A stretch of DNA of 64,000 nucleotides from Paucibacter aquatile (GTDB lineage Bacteria; Pseudomonadota; Gammaproteobacteria; Burkholderiales; Burkholderiaceae_C): contig NZ_POSP01000003.1 in the NCBI RefSeq assembly GCF_002885975.1, positions 2,232,001-2,296,000 on the forward strand. The letters run 5' to 3'. Position 1 is the stretch's first letter, and every line of letters begins with the position of its first letter. A program made the translations under genes and the position numbers. The notes beneath the pieces were generated by a model that did no database searches, was not told the DNA's origin, and saw only the letters and a program-made list of their open reading frames with translations. This document shows positions 43,101-52,308 of the stretch, in pieces.

Positions 43101-45014
43101 GGCGTTGCTGGGGAAATAGTCGTTGTCCACCACCGTCTGGCCATTGGAGGTGATGGTGTCCACCTGGCCGAGAACCCAGAGGCTGGTGTTGTCGGCATAG
43201 CTGATGGTTTCGCTGCGGCTGCCGCCCGGGCCCGAGCGGGTCACGCTCAATGGGCGGGCGAAAACAGTGTCCATGCTGTTCACCACCCAACTGAAGGTGC
43301 TGCCCTGCTGGCTGACGCTTCGCGCTTCCAGAGGCATGGGCCGGCTGCCAATGGCGCTGTCGCCGAGATCGAAAACGCTGTATCCGGCCAGGTTGAGTCG
43401 GCGGTGTTGAAAGCTCGTCACGCGCAAGGCGCTGCCGCTGGAATAGCCCTCCTCCTGCTTGAGCAAGATGCCTTCGGTTTGCTCATAGCGGGTGCCGTAG
43501 GTGTAACGATGGACCCGCTGACCGGGCGCGGTGACGGTGACAACCTTGGTGTCGGGGCAATTGCCGCTGCAGGTGCTCCAACTGCCCGCACCAGGCGCCG
43601 CGTTTGGGTAAGCGTAGCCCCAGTCCTGCGTCGGCACGCTGGGTCCCCAGAGCGTCTTTTGCGTCAGCGCGGCCGAGGCAAATTACAGGGGATAACGCAG
43701 TCTTTCCTCGGTTCCACCGAAGCACTGCTCGGGGACAAAAGATCGACCATGGCTGATCGCCTGAAACCGGAACTCGCCTCGCGCTCCGCTGGGGTGCTGG
43801 AAGCTGATCGGTGTGGTTGAGAACGGAGCCAACACCCCCGGTGAACCCGAGCAATCCGGGTTGATCGCGTATCTCGGGGGGTAGGCCAAGACACCGGCGT
43901 TGGAGAAGGTCCAGAGCTTGCCGTCGGGCTGCTCGACCGAGCTCAAATCACGATCGGGGCCGTAGTTGTAGCGCCAGGTTCGCGTGCCATCGCTGACCGT
44001 CGCAACACGGTAGCTGCCGGCGACGTAGCTGAAGGTCAAGGAGCGCCCGTCATCTGACGTGATCGACTCCAGCTGCCAGGGGCTGGCTGAGTTGTACTTG
44101 AGCAGCAAGCGGTTGCCGAAGCGATCGCGTATCTCGGTGGGAAGAATCAGCACTTCGCTGCGCAGCAAGGAAGGGGTAGGAACGGCCGCAGGGTCCAGCT
44201 TGCGATTCGGATCCGCAGGCTCGGCAGCCCAACCATCAGGCACTTCTGATGCGCGATAGATGACCGAAGCCGTGCGGCGAACCAGCCAGTCGAAGCGATA
44301 GCTCGTGCCGTCGGGCTTGACGGCGAGAAAGCCTTCACCCGCGTTGTTCTGACTTTCCGAAGCGAAGGCATTGGACTTCAGCGAAATTCAGCGGATGTTC
44401 CAAAAGTCGCGGGTCAACAGCGGATAGGTATAGCCATCACTCGGCCCCGGAGGAGAGAACGGGGCCCGCTTCAAGATCTCAGTTTCACCTTGGCCTGGGA
44501 CATACAGCATGGAGCCTCGCCAGTACTCAGGAGCATCCCAGTACGAGCTCAGATTGGTGCCGCGCACCGTACCGGGCGACACAAAATTGCTGCAGCGGTT
44601 GTTTCCCGAGGCGCCACCGATGGACCAGCCATTGCGAGTCGAAAAAATGCCCTGCACCCGAGGCAAATCAAGATCCCAACGGCCAAACAGTCCAGACACT
44701 TCTTGCGCGGCCACGCCGGAGCTCAGGCGGCGAGTGACCGCAATGGGCAGGGCGTCATTGCCGGGCAGCGACACATCCGTCTGAACAAACTCGGTCGCGC
44801 CGGTGTACAGATTGACCTTGTCGCCGAACAGATTGGGCCCCAAGGCCGCGACCGAACGGCCACCGCGAATCAGTTGCCCCTGCTCCTCGTAGTAGGTTGC
44901 CGCTCCTGCGGAGACGCAGGCCGAGATCGTTGCCACGGCCACCCACAAAGCGCGCAGGCGCACCACGGCCCCACGCACAGGCGTTGATGAAAGCTCACCC
45001 AATTGATGAATCAC
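40161..45014 (-). pseudogene. Long RHS-repeat protein interrupted by two in-frame stop codons
   Basis: One reading frame of 1,617 codons runs from GTG 45014 to the TGA at 40161, broken only by TGA at 44388-44390 and TAA at 43683-43685, with homologous-looking sequence continuing in the same frame after each. The N-terminus has a signal peptide (LRALWVAVATISACVSAGA). RHS/YD repeats fill the middle, then the core-end YYDPIAGRFLSVDPV, and RVVGTAAK precedes a tip of about 85 residues ending GWTFDRSTNLWMPPKP. The 1,158-codon part from GTG 43637 (or later) could still be made alone, but without the export signal. An upstream GTG/TTG choice for the true start is open. Confidence 0.75.
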
Positions 45015-45382
45015 TCCCTCGCCAAGATCCGGGCGGCCTGGTGGCTGCGCTCACGGTTCGGTCACGGAACCTGTTGTTGTTCTCTGCTTGATGTCGCCAA
45101 ACGCGCTGAGTTGGAGCTGGTCCAAGGCCCGCGTTTGTCCCGGGCGGGAATATGCTCAAAGAGCTTGCGGCCGTCAGCCTGTCAGGACTTACAGCTTGAC
45201 CGCATCACGCGGCATCAGGGCTTCGAGCGCGAAACTGATACAAGCTCAACGCGGCGGGACGCAGGCCGCCCAGCTTGCTCGGATCACATCAAGAAGATGC
45301 ATCTGCCAGTGCGACTTCAAGTTCATCTTCCCAGACGAGGCCGCATCGAGCTTGCCTTCAAACCCAATGCGGCAGCAGCGGC
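45015..45382. other. Intergenic stretch upstream of the RHS gene, no gene seen
   Basis: About 370 bp between the RHS start and the midA stop. It should contain the RHS promoter. I found no convincing -10/-35 pair, hairpin or coding frame. Confidence 0.4.
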
Positions 45383-46495
45383 TCACAACATGTGCGAGCG
45401 ATCCCCGCTTGCAAACCCCAGCGCTTCGAAGCCCGAGCCCGCGGCCGCAAAGCCGATCACCTTGAACAGCTCGCCCATCTCGTGCTCGGCAACCAGCTTG
45501 TGGGCCATGCTGCGCTCGGCCACGCCCGCGCCTTCGAGCAGGGCGGCCAGGCCGCAGTTCCAGAGGAAATGCGCCTGGCTGGTGTAGCCCAGCACTTCGA
45601 GCCCGGCGTCCTGGCCGGCCAGGGCGATGCCGGTGAAGTTGATGTGGGCGGTGATGTCTTTCTCGCCCACCAGCACCAAAGGATCGGGGTCGCTGCGGTG
45701 CAGATGGTGGCACATCAGGGTGCCGCCGTGGCGCTGCGGGTGGTAGTACTCGCGCTCGGGAAAACCGTAGTCGATCAGAAAAGCTGCACCGCGCCGCAGG
45801 CGCTGGGCCAGGGTGCGGACAAAAGCCTCGGCCTGGGCATGGGTCTCGGTGACCATGCCGGGCGGAAAGGCGCCCACCGGCGGCTCGCTCAGCGGCAGAG
45901 CCAGGCCCGGCTGAACACGGTCGGCGTAGGCAAAGCCCCCCTCGGGCGTGCAGACCACGCCACGTTCGGCCCAGGCCTGACCGTCGAAGGCCAGGAGCTG
46001 CACAGGCATGGCGTCCAGCACCTCGTTGCCGACGACGATGCCGTCGAGCTGTTCGGGTAGCTGGTCCAGCCACTCCACCTGATCGCCCCAGGCGGCCAGG
46101 CGCTGGGCCTGGCGGGCGCGCAAGGTGCCGGAGAGATCGACGATGCGATAACGACGAATTTGCGTGCCCAGAGCACCCAGCAATTGCTCGGCCAGGGCGC
46201 CGGTGCCGGCACCGAACTCCCAGACCTCGTCGCAGCCGCAGGCCTGCAAGGCCTGTCCGACCTGGGCCGCCAGCGCGCGGCCGAACAGCGGGCTCAGCTC
46301 CGGCGCGGTGACAAAGTCCGAGCCGCTCTGCGGCATCAGGCCGAACTTCTGGCTGGGGCCGCTGTAATAGCCCAGGCCCGGGGCATACAGGGCCAGGGCC
46401 ATGAAACGGTCGAAGGGCAGCCAGCCGCCAGCGGCGCGGATCTCGGCGGCAATGCGCTCGCTCAGCGGGCTTGCTTGGGAAGAATCGTCAGTCAT
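45383..46495 (-). CDS. SAM-dependent methyltransferase, MidA/NDUFAF7 family
   Basis: The start at 46495 (MTDDSSQASPLSERIAAEIR) overlaps the upstream gene's stop by 8 bp. Characteristic blocks are GWLPFDRFMALALYAPGLGY, SDFVTAPELSPLFGRALAAQ, the SAM site VWEFGAGTGALAEQLL, GIVVGNEVLDAMPVQLL and FLIDYGFPEREYYHPQR. The mitochondrial homologue methylates an arginine of a complex I subunit; the bacterial target is not settled. About 370 residues. Last gene of the overlapping tsaB-rimI-UDG-GGDEF/EAL-midA chain. Confidence 0.9.
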   Translation of the reverse strand: MTDDSSQASPLSERIAAEIRAAGGWLPFDRFMALALYAPGLGYYSGPSQKFGLMPQSGSDFVTAPELSPLFGRALAAQVGQALQACGCDEVWEFGAGTGALAEQLLGALGTQIRRYRIVDLSGTLRARQAQRLAAWGDQVEWLDQLPEQLDGIVVGNEVLDAMPVQLLAFDGQAWAERGVVCTPEGGFAYADRVQPGLALPLSEPPVGAFPPGMVTETHAQAEAFVRTLAQRLRRGAAFLIDYGFPEREYYHPQRHGGTLMCHHLHRSDPDPLVLVGEKDITAHINFTGIALAGQDAGLEVLGYTSQAHFLWNCGLAALLEGAGVAERSMAHKLVAEHEMGELFKVIGFAAAGSGFEALGFASGDRSHML

Positions 46496-48935
46496 GGAAA
46501 GCGCTGCGGCGCTGCCGCAGCCATTGCTCAAAATCGGGGGCGGCCATGGGCGGGCCGATCAGCTCGCCCTGCAGCTCATCACAACCCCAATCGGCCAGCA
46601 GGCGGCGCTGGGCGCTGTTGCGCACGCCCTCAGCGCTGACATGCAGGCCCAGGCCGCGTGCCATCTGGATGATGGCGCGGGTGATGGCCGCGGCACCGCC
46701 GTCCTCGGGCAGCTTGGCGACAAAGCTCTGGTCGATCTTGAGCTTGTCCAGGGGCAGCTGGGTCAGGTGGGCCAGCGAGGTGTAGCCGGTGCCAAAGTCG
46801 TCGACCGACACGCCCAGACCCAGTGCCCGCAGGGCCGTCAGGGTGGCCGGCGCGCTGGCGATCTCGTCCATCAGCATGCGCTCGGTCAGCTCCAGCTCCA
46901 GGCACTCGCCGGCAATGCCGACCTCGTCCAGCACCCGCGCCACGGCAGCGCCGAAGCCCTCCAGGCGGAACTGCATGCGCGAGAGGTTGACGGCAATCGG
47001 CACCGCCGCCACGCGGCGCTCGCGCCAGTCGCGTGCCTGCAGGGCCGCCGCGCGCAGCACCCATTCGCCGAGCTTGAGCATCAGGCGATGGCGCTCGGCC
47101 ACATCGATGAAGGCATCGGGCCCGAGCAGGCCGCGCGTGGGGTGGCGCCAGCGCAGCAAGGCTTCGGCGCCGATCAGTGCTCCACCCTGCTCGCCGCCCA
47201 GCGCCGCCACCTGGGGCTGGAAGAACAGCTCGAACTCGCCGCGCTCCAGGGCTTGGGCCAGCTCGCTCTCGAGCACCAGGTCGGAGTAGGCATGGCGGGC
47301 CAGTTCCGCATCGAAGAACTGGTAGTTGGCGCGGCCGCCGGCCTTGGCCTGGTACATGGCCATGTCGGCATGCTGGATCAGCTCTTCGGGCCGGCCACCA
47401 TGCTCGGGGAACATGGCCACGCCGATCGAGGGCGTGACGCACAAGCGGCAGCCATCGGCCAGCACCGGCACCTCGACCACGGCCAGCAGCGCCATCAGCA
47501 CCACCATCACATCCTCGCGGCTGGTGATGTCGCGCAGCAGGATGACGAACTCATCGCCACCGAAGCGCGCCACCAAATCGGTGGAGCGCAGGCAATCGGT
47601 GATGCGCTCGGACACCGTGGTCAGCACCTTGTCGCCTTCCAGATGACCGAGCGAATCGTTGACGCGCTTGAAGTTGTCCAGGTCGATGAAGAGCAGGGCC
47701 AGGCGGCGATCGCGGCTCTCGGCCAGCTGCAGGGCCGGGCCCAGCTGCTCCATGAAGGCTGCGCGGTTGAGCAGGCCGGTCAGGGCATCGTGGTGAGCCA
47801 GGTGCTGGATGCGGGCCTGAGCGGCCAGGCGGTCGCGGATGTCGCGCACGATGGTCATGCGCAGATGCTCACCCTGCGCCTCCAGCGTGCGCACGATCAG
47901 CTCGACCGGGATGCGCGAGCCGTCGCGGTGCAACAGGGCCGATTCGTAGCTGAGCTCGCGCCGCTCGGCCATCACGCGGGCGGCCTGCTCGCGCAAATCA
48001 TCGACGACGAAATCCAGCGCCGCGCGCCCCACCATCTCGTCCAGGCCGTAGCCCAGCAGGCGGCACAGCGGCGGGTTGGCGTCGCTGATCCGGCCCTGGC
48101 GGTGAAACAGAATGCCCTCGACCGAGGCCTGCATGAATTTCTGCAGCCGCGCCTCGGACTCACGCGCGGCAATCTCGGCCACGCGGTGGCGGGTGATGTC
48201 GTTGATCATCACAAAGCAGGCCTGCGGCTCGCCGGCGCCCACCAGATGCGGGATCAGGCTGACCTCGACCCAGCGCCCATCCTCGCTGCGTGCCGGGTCA
48301 GGGCCGGGCAGATAACGCTCATAGCTGACGGTCACCCGCTCGCGCAGCAGGCGGTCCACCTGGGGTTGAACCAGCAGCTGGGCATCGTGCCCGATGACCT
48401 CGGTGAAGCTGCGGCCGAGGATGCTCTGCTCGTCCAGCCCGAAGGCCTGGGCGTACTGGCGGTTGGCGAAATGGCAGCGATAGGTCTGCGCGTCGTAAAA
48501 GGCCAGCAGCGCCGGCACATGATCGGCCAGCAAGCGCATCTGGCTGGCTTGCAAGGCCAATGCCTCGCTCTGCTCCCGCGCCAGCTGGGCCTGGCGGCGC
48601 TGGGCCGTGACATCGCTCCACCAGCAGGCAAAGGCCTCGCGCGCGGGCAACCAACGTGCACGGCATGCCAGGTCCGGGCCGGCATCGGCGCCGCTCAGCT
48701 GAAACTCGAAGTCGGCCCGGGCCGCCAGCAGCGCGCGCAAGCGGGCCCGGTCGGCGGCCGACACAGCCTCCAACCAGCGCCCAGGCTCGCTGCCGGCCCA
48801 GACTGGATGCAGCGCATGCCAGGCGCTGTTGGCCTGCAGCAGCGTGGCTTCCGGGCTCAAGAGACAAGCGGCGCAGGGCAACTCATCCCAGCCCAGCGGC
48901 TCCGGCTGAGAGGGCGGCAAGCTCGTCAGCGTCAT
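46488..48935 (-). CDS. PAS-GGDEF-EAL bifunctional cyclic-di-GMP enzyme
   Basis: The start at 48935 is set by an ATGA overlap with the upstream gene. Two or three N-terminal PAS domains are visible (HVPALLAFYDAQTYRCHFAN; FMQASVEGILFHRQGRISDA). The GGDEF cyclase domain has an intact VARFGGDEFVIL, and the EAL phosphodiesterase domain has GAEALLRWRHP, with VDDFGTGYTSLAHL and KIDQSFV later. About 815 residues, with no membrane segment, so a cytoplasmic sensor. Both catalytic motifs look complete. The signal sensed is unknown. Confidence 0.93.
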   Translation of the reverse strand: MTLTSLPPSQPEPLGWDELPCAACLLSPEATLLQANSAWHALHPVWAGSEPGRWLEAVSAADRARLRALLAARADFEFQLSGADAGPDLACRARWLPAREAFACWWSDVTAQRRQAQLAREQSEALALQASQMRLLADHVPALLAFYDAQTYRCHFANRQYAQAFGLDEQSILGRSFTEVIGHDAQLLVQPQVDRLLRERVTVSYERYLPGPDPARSEDGRWVEVSLIPHLVGAGEPQACFVMINDITRHRVAEIAARESEARLQKFMQASVEGILFHRQGRISDANPPLCRLLGYGLDEMVGRAALDFVVDDLREQAARVMAERRELSYESALLHRDGSRIPVELIVRTLEAQGEHLRMTIVRDIRDRLAAQARIQHLAHHDALTGLLNRAAFMEQLGPALQLAESRDRRLALLFIDLDNFKRVNDSLGHLEGDKVLTTVSERITDCLRSTDLVARFGGDEFVILLRDITSREDVMVVLMALLAVVEVPVLADGCRLCVTPSIGVAMFPEHGGRPEELIQHADMAMYQAKAGGRANYQFFDAELARHAYSDLVLESELAQALERGEFELFFQPQVAALGGEQGGALIGAEALLRWRHPTRGLLGPDAFIDVAERHRLMLKLGEWVLRAAALQARDWRERRVAAVPIAVNLSRMQFRLEGFGAAVARVLDEVGIAGECLELELTERMLMDEIASAPATLTALRALGLGVSVDDFGTGYTSLAHLTQLPLDKLKIDQSFVAKLPEDGGAAAITRAIIQMARGLGLHVSAEGVRNSAQRRLLADWGCDELQGELIGPPMAAPDFEQWLRQRRSAFHD

Positions 48936-49840
48936 GCCTGACCCTTGGCAGACTCCAGCGCCAGGCACAGGTCGGCCCAGGCACCGGCCTTGTCGGCCGG
49001 GCTGCGCAGGAGGTAGTCCAGGCCATAGCTGACCAGCACCGGGATGCCTTCAAAGTGATGAACCCGGCCGCGCAAGCGGCCCAGCGGCTCATCGCTGCCC
49101 AGCAAGGCCTGGGCCGATGCCCGGCCCAGGGCGACGATGACGCGCGGCTGCAGCAGGGCCACCTGGCGCGCCAGCAAGGGCCTGCACTGCTGGATTTCGG
49201 CCGGGCCGCTCGGCACGCCCGGGCCAGCTCGGCATTTGAGGGGCAGGCTGATGTAGGCCTGGCGCTCGCGTGCGGCCGGCTCGGCCGCTGGCCGGCCCAG
49301 GGCGGGCGCCGGGTCCAGCTTGAGCGCGCGCATCATATTGGCCAGCAAGGCGCCGGCCTCGCCACCGAAGGGCTGGGCTGGATCTTCGGCCTCGCCGGAC
49401 GGGTCGGCCACGATCAGCCAATCGGCCGCCTCAGGCCCGGCACCGAAGACATGGGCGCGACGGCCCTGGCAGAGCCGGCAGGCCTGGCATTCGGCCGCCT
49501 CATAGCGCAACTCGGGCCAGCCCAGGCCGGCCACCAGCTGCTCGCGCTGACCAGCAGGCAAGGCGGGGCGACTGGGCGCGGGTGCCGCCTGCGGAGCGCG
49601 TGGCAGCAGCTCGGCCACGGCGGCAAGCGCGGCGACCGGGGCCGGTGCGGGTGGGCGAGGCGCCGGCGCAGCGGCGGGCGGGCGAACGGCCGCAGGCGCG
49701 GCAACGGCCGGCGCCTCGCGCTCCGCCACGGCCACCGCGCTGTCCGCCGGGTCGGTCGAGGCTTCAGCCGTATCGGGGCGCGGCCAGACCCGCAGGCCCA
49801 TGGCCGCCAGCATGGCGGTTTGGCGGGCGTCCCAGCTCAT
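48932..49840 (-). CDS. Family-4-like uracil-DNA glycosylase fold with altered active-site motifs
   Basis: Starts at 49840 by ATGA overlap with rimI. Residues 1-110 are Ala/Pro-rich and probably disordered. The rest matches Fe-S uracil-DNA glycosylases: Cys pair CQAC with GRRAHVFGAGPEAADWLIVA, PFGGEAGALL, a third Cys in LPLKCRAGPG and a fourth in EIQQCRPLL, then VIVALGRASAQALLG. The usual GExPG is replaced by ADPSG, and the late His motif (HPAYLLR type) reads GLDYLLR. The cluster ligands are kept but the catalytic residues look changed. About 302 residues. Confidence 0.78.
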   Translation of the reverse strand: MSWDARQTAMLAAMGLRVWPRPDTAEASTDPADSAVAVAEREAPAVAAPAAVRPPAAAPAPRPPAPAPVAALAAVAELLPRAPQAAPAPSRPALPAGQREQLVAGLGWPELRYEAAECQACRLCQGRRAHVFGAGPEAADWLIVADPSGEAEDPAQPFGGEAGALLANMMRALKLDPAPALGRPAAEPAARERQAYISLPLKCRAGPGVPSGPAEIQQCRPLLARQVALLQPRVIVALGRASAQALLGSDEPLGRLRGRVHHFEGIPVLVSYGLDYLLRSPADKAGAWADLCLALESAKGQA

Positions 49841-50346
49841 GGCCGTGCCTCGCCGTCTTCCATGACGTCCAGGCTCATCAGCACCGCGTCTTCGCGCGGG
49901 CCTTGCAACACCGGGTAGTAGGCCGGGCGCAAGCCCACTTCGCGAAAGCCATAGCGCAGATAGACCTCGCGGGCGCGCTGGTTGCTCACCCGCACCTCCA
50001 GCCAGAGCTGCGGGCATTTGCGATCACGGCAGAGCTGGGCCAGGGTCGCCAGCATGCGCCGCGCCAGGCCGCGGCCCTGGCAGGCCGGGTCCACCGCGAT
50101 ATTGAGCAAGTGGACCTCGCCAAAGCCCTGCATGGCCAGGCAGTAGCCGAGCACGCGGCCGTCCTCGGACTGCAGCACATAGGCGCTGTAGCCGGCCGCC
50201 AAAGAATCGATGAAATTGCCCTCGGTCCAGGGCAGGGGGTAGGCGGCGCGCTCGATCTCCAGCACGGCCGGCACATCGCTGCCACGCATGGCGCGCAGGC
50301 GCGGCTCGGCGGCCAACACATCTGCTTCCCGGGGGCAGGCGCTCAT
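49837..50346 (-). CDS. rimI: Ribosomal-protein-alanine N-acetyltransferase
   Basis: GNAT acetyltransferase for the N-terminal Ala of ribosomal protein S18. The start at 50346 (MSACPREADVLAAEPRLRAM) overlaps the tsaB stop by ATGA. The acetyl-CoA motif is VDPACQGRGLARRMLATL; VRVSNQRAREVYLRYGFREV is the C-terminal GNAT signature, and YPLPWTEGNF is typical of RimI. About 169 residues. The tsaB-rimI pairing is common and supports the name. Confidence 0.93.
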   Translation of the reverse strand: MSACPREADVLAAEPRLRAMRGSDVPAVLEIERAAYPLPWTEGNFIDSLAAGYSAYVLQSEDGRVLGYCLAMQGFGEVHLLNIAVDPACQGRGLARRMLATLAQLCRDRKCPQLWLEVRVSNQRAREVYLRYGFREVGLRPAYYPVLQGPREDAVLMSLDVMEDGEARP

Positions 50347-51113
50347 GCGGCACTCCCGGCCTGAAGTTCGCTCTGTCGTTCGGCCTGCTTCTCGGCCGCC
50401 AGGCGAATCGCCAAGCGCTCCTCGGTCGTCTGCGCCACCTTGTCGCGCACATAGAGCGGCATGGCCTCGGCGGCATCGAGCCCTTCGCCCCGCGCATGGG
50501 CCTGGCGCGCCAACTCCGCCAAGGCCGCGGCGCGTGACTGGCAGCGCGGCCACTGGCGCACGCCCGCCAAGGCCTGGCCTTGCAGCTCAGGGAACACCGC
50601 AAGCGCCGAGCCTGCCAAGGCCGCCGGCGGGGTCTCCCAGCACTGCAGCAAGGCGGCGGGCGAGTACAGAGCCGGCGCGGCCTCCTGATGCCAACGCACG
50701 CCATCCCAGCGGAAGGCCGCGGCGTAAATCTCGTTCATGCGCGCGTCCATGGCCACCCAGATCGTGCCTTCCAGCGCCCGACCCTCGGCCTCGGCTTGAT
50801 GACGCGCGTCCTCGGCCACCAGCTGCAGGCTGCACAGCGACAGCACCGGCTTGTTCAGCGCAAAAGCCAGGCCCTGCACCACCGCGCAGGCTGCGCGCAA
50901 GCCGGTAAAAGCACCGGGGCCGCGGCCGAAGGCGATGGCATCCAGCTCGGCCATGGCCAGGCCCGCCTGGGCCAGCAAAGCCTGGGCCTCCGGCACCAGC
51001 CGGGCCGAGGCCTGCGGGCCACCCTCGGCCTCAAACAACCAGCGTCCCGCCGGGCTGCTGAGGGCCAGGGCCATGGTTTCGGTGGAACTGTCGAGGGCCA
51101 ACAACACGGTCAT
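50343..51113 (-). CDS. tsaB: tRNA threonylcarbamoyladenosine complex subunit TsaB
   Basis: ASKHA-fold partner that dimerises with TsaD in making t6A37 on ANN-decoding tRNAs. The N-terminus is MTVLLALDSSTETMALALSS; the core motif is LDAIAFGRGPGAFTGLRAAC followed by VQGLAFALNKPVL, and IWVAMDARMNEIYAAAF follows. About 256 residues, slightly longer than E. coli TsaB. First gene of the five-gene overlapping chain. The partner enzyme Sua5/TsaC is encoded 1.2 kb upstream on the same strand. Confidence 0.95.
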   Translation of the reverse strand: MTVLLALDSSTETMALALSSPAGRWLFEAEGGPQASARLVPEAQALLAQAGLAMAELDAIAFGRGPGAFTGLRAACAVVQGLAFALNKPVLSLCSLQLVAEDARHQAEAEGRALEGTIWVAMDARMNEIYAAAFRWDGVRWHQEAAPALYSPAALLQCWETPPAALAGSALAVFPELQGQALAGVRQWPRCQSRAAALAELARQAHARGEGLDAAEAMPLYVRDKVAQTTEERLAIRLAAEKQAERQSELQAGSAA

Positions 51114-51174
51114 GGCGGAAGTGTAGCCGCGGGCCTTGGCGGCCCCGGGCTTGCAAAGGACTCAAAAAAGCAAA

Positions 51175-51200
51175 CGCCGGGGCGCTTGCGCGACCCGGCG
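51175..51200 (-). terminator. Terminator of the SGNH-hydrolase gene
   Basis: CGCCGGG and CCCGGCG pair around a GC-rich loop. On the minus strand it is followed by TTTGCTTTTTT, 34 bp after the SGNH gene stop. Confidence 0.75.
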
Positions 51201-51233
51201 ATGGCGGAAGGCGGCGCCGAACGCGCCGGGGCT

Positions 51234-52223
51234 TCAGAAGGGGTTGTTGCGCGCCCGCACCAGGGCCAGCGAGCCCAGGCGCTGATGGCCAGCCGGGCTC
51301 AGCTGCACATCGCTGGCCCAAAGCCAGGTGTCCACGGCGGCGCCGGTCACCAGGGTCTTGGTGGTGCAATCGGTCAGCGCCACGGCGTCCAGGCAGGCCG
51401 CAGACGTGACGTTGGCAAAGCCAAAGCCCGAAGCAAACTTGACCATGGTCTGGATGCCACCGCTGCCGTCGTCATTGGTCTTGACCAGGCCGATCAGGCG
51501 GCCATCGTTCTTGAGGTTGATGGTCATTTCCAAATTCAGCTCTTCGGTCAGGCTGGACAGGAACTTGGCGCGGTCCAGGCTGCCCGGCTTGGCCGCAGCT
51601 TCCTTGACGGCGAAAGGCGTCAGGCCCACATCGGGCACCACGGCCACCACCACGCGGCCATTGGCATCGGCGATGCGGTTGACCTGTTGGGCCAGCAGCT
51701 TGCCGCGGGCGCGGGCTTCGGCCAACAAGGAATCGCTGCTCTGCGCCGGGTACTGGGCATAAAGCTCCAGGATGTCGTTGGTGCCGGCCATCACCGTCAC
51801 CAGATCCTTGGGGCCGAACGATCCATTGGCGAAATGCGCGTCGAGGCGGGCCCGCACATCGGCCACCTTGACGCCGGCGGCGGCGTACATGATGCCGGTC
51901 GGCGTGGCGATATTGGTGGGGTTGCACTCCTTGAACACCAGGCCGAAGTTGCCCGCCACGATCTGCACCCAGTTCGGATTGGCGGCGCAAGCCAGCAAGC
52001 CGGTGGTCGCATCCAGGCCATTGATGGTGTATTTCTTGCCGGCCGCCGTGATGGCGCTGGCCTCATCGCCCAAGGCAATGATGCGGGTCGGAACGAAAGG
52101 GTCGATCTGCTGGGTGCCGCCACCACAAGCCGACAGAACACCGGCAGCGGCCAAAGCCAGCATCGCCACCCAGGTACGAGTTTGGCGAATCTCTTGACCT
52201 GCGCCCGGTTTGCAACTCTTCAT
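51234..52223 (-). CDS. SGNH/GDSL-like hydrolase lipoprotein
   Basis: The start at 52223 has GGAGTG upstream. The signal ends in a lipobox LSACGGG, indicating lipidation. The mature part has an SGNH layout: ALGDEASAI near the start (a Gly-Asp-x-x-x variant of GDS, with Glu where Ser is usual), GIMYAAAGVKVADV, VTVMAGTNDILELY (block III Gly-x-Asn-Asp), and a late SPAGHQRLG block with the His. About 329 residues. The missing nucleophile Ser in block I makes the activity uncertain. Membrane-anchored periplasmic or surface protein. Confidence 0.72.
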   Translation of the reverse strand: MKSCKPGAGQEIRQTRTWVAMLALAAAGVLSACGGGTQQIDPFVPTRIIALGDEASAITAAGKKYTINGLDATTGLLACAANPNWVQIVAGNFGLVFKECNPTNIATPTGIMYAAAGVKVADVRARLDAHFANGSFGPKDLVTVMAGTNDILELYAQYPAQSSDSLLAEARARGKLLAQQVNRIADANGRVVVAVVPDVGLTPFAVKEAAAKPGSLDRAKFLSSLTEELNLEMTINLKNDGRLIGLVKTNDDGSGGIQTMVKFASGFGFANVTSAACLDAVALTDCTTKTLVTGAAVDTWLWASDVQLSPAGHQRLGSLALVRARNNPF

Positions 52224-52308
52224 GAACACTCCAACCATTAAAAGCTCAGCGGGTCGGCACCCCATGGCACCTGGCTCCGCGCTCCATCTTCCATCAATCC
52301 CGCGGGAC

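Noticed and set aside
46401..48941. An 846-codon plus-strand frame opposite the GGDEF/EAL gene
   Set aside because: Shadow of a GC-rich gene: His/Gln/Gly-biased, no domain, while the minus strand has intact GGDEF and EAL motifs.
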